Positions 34,434-45,519 are shown, counted from the first letter of the stretch. The stretch: DNA of 64,000 nucleotides from Haloimpatiens sp. FM7315 (GCA_041861885.1 JBGVUE010000001.1:360001-424000), one strand, 5' to 3'. Numbers and translations are program-made. The notes: generated by a model not told the origin, from the letters alone.

Positions 34434-34647
34434 TACCAGTGCATTTTACGATGATAAACTACTTAATAAGGATTATAATTTTAATAAAGAGCTAACTGGG
34501 CAAATTGGTTATAATGCCAATGTTCTAGAGAGTTTTTATGGGGCCAGAAACGAAGCTATCGTTTTTTACGATGAGGCCAGAGAAAGAATAGAAAAAAGAA
34601 TAGAAAAAAGAGAAAGAATTAAGCAGATAGTTTTTTCTCATATATAA
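34399..34647 (+). CDS. Small charged protein, unknown function
   Basis: Start GTG 34399 has GGGAGGGAG a few bases upstream and overlaps the previous gene by 35 nt in a different frame. The 82-residue product has a repeated, strongly charged C-terminal helix (ERIEKRIEKRERIK) that could be a coiled coil. No family recognised. A terminator follows immediately. Confidence 0.55.
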   Translation: MKHTASKPADINTSAFYDDKLLNKDYNFNKELTGQIGYNANVLESFYGARNEAIVFYDEARERIEKRIEKRERIKQIVFSHI

Positions 34648-34692
34648 AGTTTCTTGTATAAATTTTATGGTATTGCAGGAAACTTTTTTTAT
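34645..34692 (+). terminator. Terminator after the small gene pair
   Basis: AAAGTTTC and GGAAACTTT pair around a long loop and are followed by a seven-T run. Confidence 0.7.
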
Positions 34693-34786
34693 TTTTGTAA
34701 TATATCTGTCTATTGAAACTATTTCTTTGTAATGATATATTTGTACTATAAGATATAAAAAATAGCAGCTAGTAGGGGGAAGTATT

Positions 34787-36046
34787 ATGGAAAAACAGTT
34801 TTTTATTAACAAACGTAAAGAGGTTATGAAGGATATGAAAGATGGATCTATAGTGTTATTATTTGCTGGAAGAGCACCTTATAAATCAGCAGATGAAATC
34901 TATAGATTTACACCTAATAGAAATTTTTATTATTTAACAGGAATTGATAGAGAAAACATTATTCTTATGATGCATAAGAGAAATGGACAAGTTTTTGAGA
35001 CACTTTACATTGAAAAAAATGATCCTATACTTGCAAGGTGGATAGGTGAAAAAATGCCTGAAACTGAGGCTAGGGAATTATCTGGTGTTGAGGATATTAA
35101 ATATCTTGAGAGTTTTGATGATGATTTTGGGTTCTTATTTATGAGATATGTTTATAATGATTTGTATTTAGATTTAGAAAGAGCGGAATGGGATATTCCT
35201 ATGACGAAGTCACAGGAATTTGCAAAATTAGCTAAAGAAAAGTATCCATTTATAAATATTAAAAACATATACCATAAGATTTGTGATATGAGAATTATTA
35301 AGTCTGAAGAAGAAATTGAGGCTATTAGAAAAGCTGCCAAAATAACAGAAGATGGTATTTACAAAATGATTGACAATCTTAAACCTGGTATGATGGAATA
35401 TGAAATTGAAGCTTACTTTGATTTTGTACTTACTAGTAATGGAGTTAGGGATAGAGCTTTTAAAACAATAGCAGCTTCCGGAAAAAACGGAGCAATACTT
35501 CATTATTCTACTAATAATTGCAAAACAAAAGATGGAGATCTTATACTTTTTGATTTGGGAGCTCAGTATAAATACTATAATGGTGATATAAGCCGTACTT
35601 TTCCTTTAAACGGTAAATTCACAGAAAGACAAAGAGATGTATATAATGTAGTTTTGAGAACTAATAAAGCCATAACTGATATGATTAAACCAGGTGTAAC
35701 CTTTGGTGAACTAAATAAAAAATCAAGAGAAATATTAGCAGAGGGTTGTATTGAATTAGGACTTATTAAGGATAAAAAAGAACTTTCAAAATATTATTTC
35801 CATAGCATAGGTCATTATTTAGGTTTAGATGATCATGATGTAGGCCAAGATAGAGTTTTAGAACCAAATATGGTAATTACAAATGAACCAGGTTTATATA
35901 TTCCAGAAGAAGGTATAGGTATAAGAATAGAAGATGATTTAGTGGTTACAAAAGATGGCTGTGAAGATTTAACTAAGGATATGATAAAAGAAGTAGATGA
36001 AATAGAAGCTTATATGGCAAAACATAATAAATGGATTACAAAATAA
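34787..36046 (+). CDS. pepP: Xaa-Pro aminopeptidase (M24B)
   Basis: A 419-residue metallopeptidase that releases the N-terminal residue before proline. The N-terminal creatinase-like domain (about 1-160, with NFYYLTGI) is followed by the pita-bread catalytic domain. Metal ligands are visible: the Asp of FDLGAQYKYYNGD and of GDISRTF, His of HSIGHYLGLDDHD, Glu of NEPGLYIPE and Glu of GIRIEDD. AGGGGGAAG precedes ATG by 5 nt. It is monocistronic, with terminators on both sides. Confidence 0.95.
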   Translation: MEKQFFINKRKEVMKDMKDGSIVLLFAGRAPYKSADEIYRFTPNRNFYYLTGIDRENIILMMHKRNGQVFETLYIEKNDPILARWIGEKMPETEARELSGVEDIKYLESFDDDFGFLFMRYVYNDLYLDLERAEWDIPMTKSQEFAKLAKEKYPFINIKNIYHKICDMRIIKSEEEIEAIRKAAKITEDGIYKMIDNLKPGMMEYEIEAYFDFVLTSNGVRDRAFKTIAASGKNGAILHYSTNNCKTKDGDLILFDLGAQYKYYNGDISRTFPLNGKFTERQRDVYNVVLRTNKAITDMIKPGVTFGELNKKSREILAEGCIELGLIKDKKELSKYYFHSIGHYLGLDDHDVGQDRVLEPNMVITNEPGLYIPEEGIGIRIEDDLVVTKDGCEDLTKDMIKEVDEIEAYMAKHNKWITK

Positions 36047-36117
36047 CTAAGTTTTCTTTAAATTTATTTCAAAAGATGTTGTTTTATAGTACAATTACTA
36101 GTAAATAATCTATATCT

Positions 36118-36152
36118 AAAAACCCTTATGGAGTTTATCCATAAGGGTTTTC
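36118..36152 (+). terminator. Terminator after pepP
   Basis: The arms AAAACCCTTATGGA and TCCATAAGGGTTTT form a compact 14-bp hairpin ending in four T. Confidence 0.88.
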
Positions 36153-36173
36153 ATAACAAGGGGGCTATAAGGA

Positions 36174-37906
36174 ATGATAAAGAAATTTATAAAATACTAT
36201 AAACCTCACAGTAAATTGTTTTTTTTAGATTTATTATGTGCGTTTTTAGTTGCAACTTCAGATTTGTTTTTTCCTATGTTTACAAGAAAGATTGTAAATG
36301 ACGCTATACCGAATAGAAACATAAAAATGCTTTACAGTATAACGATATTTTTATTGCTTTTGTACATTTTAAAGTTAGTTTGCAATTATATAGTTGATTA
36401 TTGGGGACATGTAGTTGGTGTTAGAATGCAGTATGACATGAGAAAGGATTTATTTAAACATCTTCAGGAGCTTCCATTTAGTTATTTTGATGATAATAAA
36501 ACAGGGCATATTATGTCAAGAATAGTAAATGATTTACAGGAGGTTTCAGAGCTTGCACATCATGGACCGGAAGATTTATTTATATCACTAATAATGATAA
36601 TAGGGTCCTTTGTAATTTTGTGCACCATAAACGTAGGACTTACAATAATAGTATTTTCATTCATACCTCTTATATTTTGGTTTGCAATTAAAAAAAGAGT
36701 AAAGATGGTATCAGCTTTTAGGGATGTACGTAAAAAAGTTGCAAATGTAAATGCCAAGGTTGAAAACAGCATATCTGGAATAAGGGTTGCAAAATCTTTT
36801 ACTAATGAAGAGTTTGAAATGGAAAAATTTGATGAGGGAAATAAAGAGTTTAAGAATTCTAGAGAATATGCCTACAAGACCATGGCGGAATTTTTTTCTG
36901 GAATTAGATTTACTATGGATATTTTATCTGTGGTTGTGATGTTTTCAGGGGGCTTTTTGTATATAAAAATATAATTAATTATGGGGATTTAATTGCATAT
37001 TTATTATACATCCACCTTTTTATGCAGCCAATAAGAAGACTTACTTCATTTGTAGAGCAGTATCAGTCTGGTATGGCCGGTTTTGAAAGGTTTATTGAGA
37101 TTATGAAAATAAATCCTGACATAAAGGACAGTGAAAATGCCAAGTTATTAGAAAATGTTAAGGGTAAAATAGATATTAAGGATGTAACCTTTAAGTATAA
37201 TGATAAGGAGTCTGTGCTTTCTAATTTAAATTTATCCGTTAGTGAGGGTGAAACCTTGGCCTTAGTTGGACCTTCTGGTGGTGGAAAAACTACTCTATGC
37301 CATTTAATTCCAAGATTCTATGAAGTTACAAAGGGAAATATATTTATAGACAGTCAAAATATAAAAGAGGTTACTTTAAAATCCTTAAGAGAAAACATAG
37401 GTGTTGTACAACAAGATGTATTTTTGTTTACAGGAACTGTAAAAGAAAACATATTGTATGGTAAACCTGATGCTTCAGATGAAGAGGTTATAAAGGCAGC
37501 GAAGGAAGCTAATATTCATGATTTTATTACAAATTTGCCTGATGGATATGAAACCTATATAGGGGAAAGAGGAATTAAACTTTCAGGTGGTCAAAAGCAA
37601 AGAATTTCTATAGCTAGAGTTTTCCTTAAGAATCCTCCTATTTTAATATTAGATGAGGCAACTTCTGCTTTAGATAACGAAACAGAGCTTATGATACAAA
37701 TGTCACTTGAAAAACTTTGTAAAGGTAGAACTACTATTGTAGTTGCACATAGATTGTCTACTATTAAAAATGCAGATGAGATAATAGTTTTAACAGATAA
37801 GGGTATTGAAGAAAGAGGCAATCATGATAAATTGATGGATAAAAAAGGAATATATGCTCATTTGTACAATGCACAATTTAAGGGATATATACCAGATGAA
37901 GCTTAA
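36174..37906 (+). CDS. ABC exporter, fused membrane and ATPase domains (frame broken in an A run)
   Basis: Restored length is 577 residues, a typical half-transporter that works as a dimer (MsbA/LmrA-like). Six membrane helices occupy about 1-300. The ATPase part has Walker A GPSGGGKTT, Q-loop VVQQDVFLF, signature LSGGQKQRISIARV, Walker B ILILDEATSALD and switch AHRLSTI. Frame is lost at the five-A run near 36966-36970; one extra A joins the halves. ATG 36174 follows GGGGG at somewhat long spacing. Substrate is unknown (lipid, drug or peptide). Confidence 0.92.
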
Positions 37907-37962
37907 GAAATTGATTGGTACTTAAGAAAATATATTTTAATCTAAGGTGTTTTTATATTAAA

Positions 37963-38007
37963 GGATTATTGTGGGAATGCAAAACCCATTAATAATCCAA
38001 TTTTTTT
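37963..38007 (+). terminator. Terminator after the ABC exporter
   Basis: The arms GGATTATT and AATAATCC, with inner TGGG/CCCA pairing, are followed by TTTTTTT. Confidence 0.82.
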
Positions 38008-38079
38008 AGATAATTAAAGAAAAACCAAGAGAATTTTAAAAGGAAACACTTAAATAGATATAAATATTCTTAGTTGATA

Positions 38080-38108
38080 TTGCATAAAATATGTAAAAAT
38101 ATTATGAT
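38080..38108 (+). promoter_or_regulatory. Sigma-A promoter of the ctsR operon
   Basis: TTGCAT (38080-38085), 17 nt, TATGAT (38103-38108). The start point would fall on the CtsR operator directly downstream. Confidence 0.65.
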
Positions 38109-38116
38109 ATTATTAA

Positions 38117-38133
38117 AGTCAAAGAAAGACAAA
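38117..38133 (+). promoter_or_regulatory. CtsR operator
   Basis: The direct heptad repeat AGTCAAA-GAA-AGACAAA matches the known CtsR box (GGTCAAA NAN GGTCAAA type) with few differences. It sits between the -10 box and the ctsR ribosome site, so CtsR should repress its own operon. Confidence 0.85.
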
Positions 38134-38149
38134 GTCAGGAGAGAAGTAT

Positions 38150-38611
38150 ATGGCAAGACTATCAGATATAATAGAACAATTTATTAAAGATATGATGAAA
38201 GACAAAGAGGATGATGAACTAGAAATTGTTAGAAATGAACTGGCTAATTATTTTAGCTGTGCTCCTTCACAGATAAACTATGTTTTAACTACGAGATTTA
38301 CAACTGATAAAGGATATTATATAGAAAGTAAAAGAGGTGGTGGAGGCTGTATAAAGATAAGAAAAATACAAATTGAAAATTTTGCACCTCTATATAGTAT
38401 GATAGATGAAAAAATTGGAAATAGTATTACATATGATAGTGCTATAAAAGTTATAGAGGCTTTATATGAAGCTGATTATATAAATAAAAAAGAAGCTGCA
38501 ATTATGGGAGCTGCAATTAATGAAAGAGCCATTTCAAGCGACAAAGATAACAGAAATAGGTTAAGAGCTAGTATATTAAAATCTATGATAACAATAATTT
38601 TATTACCATAG
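38150..38611 (+). CDS. ctsR: Transcriptional repressor CtsR
   Basis: A 153-residue class III heat-shock repressor. The N-terminal DNA-binding domain has the winged-helix with the glycine-rich tip RGGGGCIKI, and the C-terminal four-helix domain begins near residue 80. It binds the heptad repeat upstream and is inactivated by heat and by McsB. GGAGAG lies 6 nt before ATG. First gene of ctsR-mcsA-mcsB-clpC. Confidence 0.97.
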   Translation: MARLSDIIEQFIKDMMKDKEDDELEIVRNELANYFSCAPSQINYVLTTRFTTDKGYYIESKRGGGGCIKIRKIQIENFAPLYSMIDEKIGNSITYDSAIKVIEALYEADYINKKEAAIMGAAINERAISSDKDNRNRLRASILKSMITIILLP

Positions 38612-38638
38612 AAGAATTATATTTTAGAGGTGATTTTA

Positions 38639-39172
38639 TTGATATGTAATGTGTGCAAGGAAAAAGAAGCAACTGTTCACATAACCAAAATAGTAAATGG
38701 TAAGAAGCAAGAACTACACCTATGTGAGATTTGTGCAAAGAGTATGGAGAATTTAGATATTGGCTTTGAGCCAAATTTTAAAATTACAGAGCCATTTACC
38801 TTTCAGAGCATCTTAAGTGGAATCATGGATTATGTAAATAAAAATTCTCAAAATAGTATTGAGGCTTCAAAGGAATTAGTTTGTAAAAACTGTGGAACTA
38901 GTTATAGTAAATTTAAAAAAACAGGACTTCTTGGGTGTAGTGAGTGCTATAAAAATTTTGGAGAGAACTTAAATTCTGTTATTAGAAGAGTTCAGGGAAA
39001 TGCAGAACACTTGGGAAAGATACCTAAATTAGCTGGAAAGGATATACTTAAAAAGAGAATAATAATGGATTTAAAAGAAAAATTACAGAAGGCTATTGCA
39101 AAGGAAGAGTATGAAAAGGCTGCAGAAATAAGAGATAAAATAAGAGAGGTTGAGGGAGAGCAAAGGGGGTAG
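38639..39172 (+). CDS. mcsA: McsA, activator of protein arginine kinase
   Basis: A 177-residue protein with four zinc-binding CxxC pairs (CNVC, CEIC, CKNC, CSEC) and a C-terminal UVR motif (KAIAKEEYEKAAEIRDKIRE). It activates McsB and tunes CtsR/ClpC. The likely start is TTG 38639, 8 nt after GAGG; an in-frame GTG at 38630 overlaps this site. It overlaps no gene and is 4 nt from mcsB. Confidence 0.95.
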   Translation: MICNVCKEKEATVHITKIVNGKKQELHLCEICAKSMENLDIGFEPNFKITEPFTFQSILSGIMDYVNKNSQNSIEASKELVCKNCGTSYSKFKKTGLLGCSECYKNFGENLNSVIRRVQGNAEHLGKIPKLAGKDILKKRIIMDLKEKLQKAIAKEEYEKAAEIRDKIREVEGEQRG

Positions 39173-39176
39173 TACT

Positions 39177-40205
39177 TTGGAAAATGGAAGAGATAATTCA
39201 AATAATGAAAGCAATATAGTTTTAACAAGTAGAGTTAGATTAGCTAGAAATCTTCGCTGCGTTCCTTTCCCGGATTCTTTAGATAATGAAAAAGCAAGGG
39301 ATATAGTTAAAAAAATAGATGATGAATTTTATAACTTATATGATGAAAAGGAGTTTAAAACAATTTATTTGTGGAACAGAGATAAGATTTCCAATTATGA
39401 GTTTATTGAAAAACACTTAATAAGTCCTAAACTAATAAGCAATTCAGAAAAAAGCGCTTTTATAATAAATAGTGATGAAAGTACATGCATAATGATAAAT
39501 GAGGAAGACCATTTGAGAATTCAGTGCCTAAAAGAGGGACTAGACCTTGAAGGAGCTTTTAGAAAAGCTGATGAAATAGATAATAAACTAGAGGAAAAGC
39601 TTGATTTTGCTTTTGATGAAAAATTAGGATATTTAACAGCTTGTCCTACAAATATAGGAACTGGGCTTAGGGCTTCTGTTATGATTCATTTACCAGCTTT
39701 AGTTATGGAGAAAGAGATAGAAAAGGTATTAACTGCAATATCACACCTTGGAATGACTATAAGAGGAATTTATGGTGAGGGTTCAAAGTCCCATGGAAAT
39801 TTGTTTCAGATTTCTAATCAAATAACTTTAGGGGTTAGTGAGCATGATATAATTACAAATATTATTGCAGTTATAAATGAAATAATAAATCAGGAGTACC
39901 TTGCGAGAGAAGGAATAATTGAGAAGTATAAATATGAATTAGAGGATAAAATTTATAGATCTATTGGGATTTTAAAATCTGCAGTTATTCTTGGATTTAG
40001 CGAGTGCCTAAGCCTTTTATCTTACTTAAGATTAGGGTATGAAATGGGCATAATAGATAATATAGATAAAAATATTATAAATGATTTATTGATATTATCT
40101 CAGCCATCTATGATTCAAAAAAATCAAGAAAAGATTCTAAACAAAAAAGACTTAAATATGAAAAGAGCAGAGTTAATTAAAAATATATTAAAAAATAATA
40201 TTTAG
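39177..40205 (+). CDS. mcsB: Protein arginine kinase McsB
   Basis: A 342-residue phosphagen-kinase-fold enzyme that phosphorylates arginines on damaged proteins and on CtsR, marking them for ClpC-ClpP. Family landmarks: SSRVRLARNL-like start (TSRVRLARNLR), NEEDHLRIQ, and LTACPTNIGTGLRASV. TTG 39177 is chosen because GGGGG lies 7 nt upstream; the frame extends back into mcsA without a better start. Confidence 0.96.
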   Translation: MENGRDNSNNESNIVLTSRVRLARNLRCVPFPDSLDNEKARDIVKKIDDEFYNLYDEKEFKTIYLWNRDKISNYEFIEKHLISPKLISNSEKSAFIINSDESTCIMINEEDHLRIQCLKEGLDLEGAFRKADEIDNKLEEKLDFAFDEKLGYLTACPTNIGTGLRASVMIHLPALVMEKEIEKVLTAISHLGMTIRGIYGEGSKSHGNLFQISNQITLGVSEHDIITNIIAVINEIINQEYLAREGIIEKYKYELEDKIYRSIGILKSAVILGFSECLSLLSYLRLGYEMGIIDNIDKNIINDLLILSQPSMIQKNQEKILNKKDLNMKRAELIKNILKNNI

Positions 40206-40216
40206 GAGGTGTAGGC

Positions 40217-42652
40217 ATGATATATGGTAGATTTTCAGAGCGATCACAAAATGTGTTTTTATATGCTCAAGAAGAGGCAAAAGCTTTTAGACATGGGTAT
40301 GTAGGTACGGAGCATCTTCTTTTAGGTATCTTAAAAGAAGATGGTATTGCAAAGAAGGCATTAAATAATCAAGAGGTTAATTTAGATAATGTAAGGATTT
40401 TAGTAGATAAATATGAGGGAAGTGGAGATATGGATTTTTTCCAAAATGAGATTCCATTAACTCCTAGAACCAAAAGACTTCTTGAGAGTAGTCTTATGGA
40501 AGCTAGAAATTTAAATCACAACTATATAAGCCCAGAGCATATGCTGCTTGCTCTTATAAGGGAGTCTGAAGGGGTTGCTTATACTATTCTTTCAAATTTA
40601 GCTGTGGATTTTCAAAAGCTTTCTGAGGAAATTATAAAAAGTATGTCCGGGCAACAGTCAAGTGAAACTTCTAATTCTAAAAATGCGAAAAAAGATACCC
40701 CTGTTTTAAATCAGTATGGAAGAGATCTTACTGATATGGCAAGAGAAGGTAAATTAGATCCTGTTATAGGAAGAGATAAGGAAACTGAGAGAGTTTTAGA
40801 AATACTTTGTAGAAGAATGAAAAACAATCCTTGTTTAATTGGTGACCCTGGAGTTGGAAAAACTTCTATTGCTGAAGGTTTGGCGCAAAAAATAGTTTCT
40901 GGAAATATGCCAGAGCTATTAAAAGGAAAAAGGGTTGTAAGCCTAGATATGTCTTCTTTAATAGCTGGATCTAAATATAGAGGTGAGTTTGAAGAAAGAC
41001 TTAAAAATATAATGTCTGAAATAAAAAAAGCTAAAAATGTAATACTCTTTATTGATGAAATTCATACTATTATAGGAGCTGGTGGAGCAGAAGGAGCTAT
41101 AGATGCTTCAAATATTTTAAAACCTGCTTTAGCTAGAGGAGAAATTCAATGTATAGGAGCTACAACTATTGATGAGTATAGAAAACACATTGAAAAAGAT
41201 GCAGCCCTTGAGAGAAGATTTCAACCAGTTACAGTAGGAGAGCCTACAAAGGATGAAACTTCAAAAATCTTAAAAGGATTAAGGGATAAATACGAGGCTC
41301 ATCATGGGGTTAAAATAACAGATGATGCTATAGAGGCTGCAGTTAATTTATCTGATAGGTATATAACTGATAGGTATCTTCCAGATAAAGCTATAGATTT
41401 AATAGATGAGGCAGGGGCTAAGGTTAGAATTGAGAATTTAACAGCACCTCCAGATTTAAAAAGCATGGAGTCTGAACTTGAAAATATTATAAAGGAAAAA
41501 TCTGATGCAATAAATGTTCAGAATTTTGAAAAAGCAGCTAGCTTAAGAGATAAGGAGAAGAAATTAAAGGATAATCTTAATGATTTTAAGAAGAATTGGA
41601 AGGCTAAAAATGAGGTGAAAGAACAGATAGTTTCTGCAAAGGAAATAGCTAGGGTAGTTGCAAATTGGACTAATATACCTGTTGAAAAGCTTACGGAGAC
41701 TGAGGCTGAAAGACTTTTAAAGCTGGAGTGTATTCTTCATAAAAGGGTTATAGGTCAGGAAGAAGCAGTTAAATCCGTAGCAAAGGCTGTAAGAAGAGCA
41801 AGAGTGGGGCTTAAAGACCCAAAAAGGCCTATAGGATCTTTTATTTTTGGGTCCTACTGGTGTTGGAAAAACAGAACTTTCCAAAGCTTTAGCTGAGGCA
41901 ATGTTTGGAGATGAAAAAAACATTGTAAGAGTTGACATGTCAGAGTATATGGAGAAACACGCGGTTTCAAGACTTATAGGATCTCCTCCAGGATATGTAG
42001 GCTATGGAGAGGGAGGTCAGCTTACAGATAAAATAAGAAGCCAGCCTTATTCTGTGGTTTTATTTGATGAGATAGAAAAAGCGCATCCTGATGTATTTAA
42101 TATAATGCTTCAGATACTTGAAGATGGAAGACTTACAGATGGTAAGGGTAAAACTGTAGACTTTAGAAATACAATAATAATAATGACCTCTAATGCGGGA
42201 GTTTCTACTATAAAAAAACAGAAATCTTTAGGGTTTTCTACGGTTTTACAAAACAAAAAGAAGATGAATACGAAAAAATGAAGGAAAGTATTATGGAAGA
42301 ACTTAAGAGAACCTTCAGACCAGAATTTTTAAATAGAATTGATGATATAATAGTATTTCATGAACTTGAAGAAGAACATCTAAAACAAATTGTAGCTTTA
42401 ATGCTAAATGAAGTTTCAAAGAGATTAAATTACCAAAAGATAGATATTGAATTTAATAATGAGGCAGAGGGCATACTTGCTAAAAAGGGATTTGATTCAA
42501 CTTATGGAGCAAGACCTTTAAGAAGAGAGATAACAAAGGTTGTTGAGGACAGACTATCTACGGAAATATTAAAAGGAAATGTACAAAAGGGAGATAAAGT
42601 AATAGTTGAAGGAAAAGATGGAGAATTAATATTTACAAAGAAAGACAATTAG
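40217..42652 (+). CDS. clpC: ClpC ATPase (AAA+ unfoldase; frame broken twice)
   Basis: Restored length is about 812 residues. Double Clp N repeats come first, then AAA domain 1 (Walker [10 protein letters not shown], Walker [10 protein letters not shown]), a UVR-type middle domain ([15 protein letters not shown]), then AAA domain 2 (Walker [24 protein letters not shown], sensor [14 protein letters not shown]). ClpC unfolds arginine-phosphorylated substrates for ClpP. Breaks occur at the T run near 41843-41847 (two T missing by family length, restoring FIFLGPTG) and near 42241-42246 (one G or T missing). AGGAGGTG precedes ATG. Confidence 0.96.
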
Positions 42653-42755
42653 GTTTAAAGCAGAATTTTAAGGTAATAATTATATAGGTAAAGTGATTTC
42701 TTTTGTGTTACCGGAGATAGCTCATATGTTATAATAAACTGGTGGAGGTGTTAAT

Positions 42756-42874
42756 ATGAAGAAAAAAGGATACTGTTGGTTTTAGGGCTAATTGCTGCGG
42801 CTGTTATTTCAAAGGATAAAAATAAGAGTAAAAAGCTTACAAAAATTCAGGGTGAAACTGAAAAAGAAGATTAA
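42756..42874 (+). CDS. 39-residue membrane-anchored peptide (frame broken in an A run)
   Basis: A strong TGGAGGTG site is 7 nt before ATG 42756. As read, the frame stops after nine codons; one A added to the six-A run gives MKKKRILLVLGLIAAAVISK plus a charged tail, a typical short N-anchored protein. It lies between clpC and radA and belongs to no family I know. Confidence 0.5.
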
Positions 42875-42999
42875 AGATTAAACTAATAATTAAAAAAATA
42901 AAAAATATAAAATATTATACTATAAATGAGTAAATTTGCGTTAGAATAGTAGATATTGTAAAGAAATAAGTATATAATGTATTTTTAGATGATTAAATG

Positions 43000-43027
43000 A
43001 CCACGTTTTTTAATGTGGTTTTTTTCT
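43000..43027 (+). terminator. Terminator upstream of radA
   Basis: ACCAC and GTGGT arms with an A/T loop, then a long T run. Confidence 0.7.
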
Positions 43028-43079
43028 TTATTAATTATATAAAATTGATGTAGAAAAGAAGCTTTAGGAGAAATATCAT

Positions 43080-44438
43080 ATGGGTAAATTAAAAAATATT
43101 TTTGTATGTGAAAAATGCGGATATGAGTCTCCAAAATGGATGGGAAGATGTCCAGATTGTGGAGCGTGGAATACCTTTGTTGAAGAGGTTAAAGATACCT
43201 CAAAGAGTAATATAGCTTCGAAGATAGAGACTCAAAGTATGCCAAAGAGCATAGTTAATATAAAGTCTAGTGAATATGAGAGATTAGATACCGGCATAAG
43301 GGAATTAAATAGAGTACTTGGAGGAGGTCTTGTAAAAGGTTCTTTGGTTTTAATTTCAGGAGATCCGGGTATTGGAAAATCTACACTTTTACTTCAAACT
43401 GCCAGTAATATTGCTTCAAAGTATGGAAAAGTGCTTTATGTATCTGGTGAAGAGTCAGAAGAACAGATAAAAATGAGAGGGGATAGACTTTCAACTTCTT
43501 CTCCTAATCTTTTTATAGTTTCAGAGACAGATATTGATTCTATAAAAAAACATGTTGAAGATGTAGACCCTGTTTTTGTAATAGTTGATTCCATTCAAAC
43601 TTTATTTAATAGTCAAATTTCCTCTGCACCTGGAAGTGTGTCTCAAGTTAGGCATTGTTCTAATGAACTTATGAGGATAGGTAAGGGGAAAAATATTCCG
43701 TTTTTTATCGTTGCCCATGTTACTAAACAAGGTGAACTTGCAGGGCCTAGGGTTTTAGAACATATGGTGGATACAGTTTTGTATTTTGAAGGTGAAAGAA
43801 CCCAAGAATTTAGAATTCTAAGGACCATGAAAAACCGTTTTGGGACTACTAGTGAAATAGGAGTTTTTGAAATGAGAGATATAGGTCTTAAGGAAATATA
43901 CAATCCATCCGAAGTATTTCTTGAAGAGACTAATTTTAATCAAGAAGGTTCAGCAGTTATTGGAGTAATAGAAGGAACTAGACCTTTATTAGTTGAAATA
44001 CAAGCTCTAGTAAGTGAGACTAATTCTCCCATGCCAAGAAGAACTGCAGTAGGTATAGAAAATTCTCGTCTTAGTTTAATACTTGCAGTTTTAGAGAAGA
44101 AACTGAGGATTCCTTTTTATAAATACGATGTATATATAAATGTGGTTGGAGGATTAAACATAGAAGGTACTTTTGGAGATTTAGGGTTGGCTTTAGCTTT
44201 AGTGTCAAGTGCTACAGGAAGGGCTTTTAAGTTAAATAGAATGGTTGTTGTAGGTGAGGTAGGATTAACCTCTGAGGTTAGACCTATATCTTACTGTGAA
44301 AAATTAGTAAATGAAGCAAGTAAAATGGGTTTTGAAAATATTGTTATACCACGAAGAAATATGGAAAAGATATTAAATGATAATATAAATTCCTTAGGCG
44401 TATCTTCTTTAAAAGAAGCGATAAGTAAAGTTTTTTAG
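43080..44438 (+). CDS. radA: DNA repair protein RadA
   Basis: A 452-residue RadA/Sms protein that promotes branch migration in recombination. The order is a zinc finger (CEKCGYESPKWMGRCPDC, residues 10-27), RecA-like ATPase with GDPGIGKST and the RadA-specific KNRFG motif, then a Lon-like C-terminal domain. The ribosome site AGGAG lies 9 nt before ATG. disA follows after 16 nt, an arrangement conserved in Firmicutes. Confidence 0.97.
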   Translation: MGKLKNIFVCEKCGYESPKWMGRCPDCGAWNTFVEEVKDTSKSNIASKIETQSMPKSIVNIKSSEYERLDTGIRELNRVLGGGLVKGSLVLISGDPGIGKSTLLLQTASNIASKYGKVLYVSGEESEEQIKMRGDRLSTSSPNLFIVSETDIDSIKKHVEDVDPVFVIVDSIQTLFNSQISSAPGSVSQVRHCSNELMRIGKGKNIPFFIVAHVTKQGELAGPRVLEHMVDTVLYFEGERTQEFRILRTMKNRFGTTSEIGVFEMRDIGLKEIYNPSEVFLEETNFNQEGSAVIGVIEGTRPLLVEIQALVSETNSPMPRRTAVGIENSRLSLILAVLEKKLRIPFYKYDVYINVVGGLNIEGTFGDLGLALALVSSATGRAFKLNRMVVVGEVGLTSEVRPISYCEKLVNEASKMGFENIVIPRRNMEKILNDNINSLGVSSLKEAISKVF

Positions 44439-44454
44439 ATAAGGGTGAGTGAAG

Positions 44455-45519
44455 TTGAGATTAAAAAAAGATAAAGAATTAATGGACATATTAAAAATAA
44501 TGGCACCAGGAACCCAGTTAAGAGAAGGATTAGAGAATATATTAAGAGCGAAAACAGGGGGTCTTATAGTATTAAGTGACAGGGAGGATGTTTTGGAGCT
44601 TGTAGATGGAGGATTTAATATAAATTCTGATTACAGCCCATCTTATGTATATGAGCTTGCCAAAATGGATGGAGCTATAATCGTAAGTAGTGATTTAAAG
44701 AAAATATTAGTTGCAAATGCTCAGCTTATACCAGAGTCCTCAATACCTACTTTTGAAACAGGTACTAGACATAGAACAGCTCATAGAATTGCAAGGCAAA
44801 CGGGTTCTGTTGTAGTTGCAATTTCTCAAAGGAGAAATGTAATTACAGTTTATAAGGATAGTATAAAATACGTGTTAAGAGATAGTAGTGCAATACTTGC
44901 AAGGGCAAATCAAGCACTTCAGACCTTAGAAAAATATGTGTCTGTACTAGATAGAGCGGTAAGCAATTTAAATGTTTTAGAATTTCAAGATTTAGCTACT
45001 TTATTTGATGTTTTAACAGCTATTCAAAGAACAGAAATGGTTATGAGGATAGTTGCGGAAATTGAGATGTACATTTGTGAGCTTGGAAATGAAGGAAGAC
45101 TTATTTCCATGCAGCTAAATGAACTTATAAAAAATGTTGAGGAAGATGGAATACTGTTAATAAGAGATTACTGTGAAAGTGATATGGATTTTAACGATAT
45201 ATATAAACATCTTCAAAATATGTCTTCAGAAGAATTACTTGATTTAGATGCCATATCTAAATTATTAGGATACACAGGAGTCCCACTAGTAGATACGCTA
45301 ATATCTCCAAGAGGATACAGGATGTTAAATAGAATACCTAGATTACCTGCAAATGTAATAGAAAATTTAGTAAATAACTTTAAAGAGTTAAAGGCAGTTG
45401 TTGAAGCAAGTTATGAACAATTAGACAATGTAGAGGGCATAGGTGAGGCAAGGGCAAAGGCAATTAAAAATGGTCTTAGAAGGCTTAGGGAACAATTTAT
45501 TATAGATAAACAAATATAG
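44455..45519 (+). CDS. disA: DNA integrity scanning diadenylate cyclase DisA
   Basis: A 354-residue enzyme that makes c-di-AMP while scanning DNA. The DAC domain shows [10 protein letters not shown] and [11 protein letters not shown], the substrate and catalytic motifs. The C-terminal part ends in a helix-hairpin-helix DNA-binding module ([18 protein letters not shown]). TTG 44455 ([10 protein letters not shown]) is preferred because the AAGGGTGA site touches the alternative GTG at 44449. Confidence 0.97.
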   Translation: MRLKKDKELMDILKIMAPGTQLREGLENILRAKTGGLIVLSDREDVLELVDGGFNINSDYSPSYVYELAKMDGAIIVSSDLKKILVANAQLIPESSIPTFETGTRHRTAHRIARQTGSVVVAISQRRNVITVYKDSIKYVLRDSSAILARANQALQTLEKYVSVLDRAVSNLNVLEFQDLATLFDVLTAIQRTEMVMRIVAEIEMYICELGNEGRLISMQLNELIKNVEEDGILLIRDYCESDMDFNDIYKHLQNMSSEELLDLDAISKLLGYTGVPLVDTLISPRGYRMLNRIPRLPANVIENLVNNFKELKAVVEASYEQLDNVEGIGEARAKAIKNGLRRLREQFIIDKQI

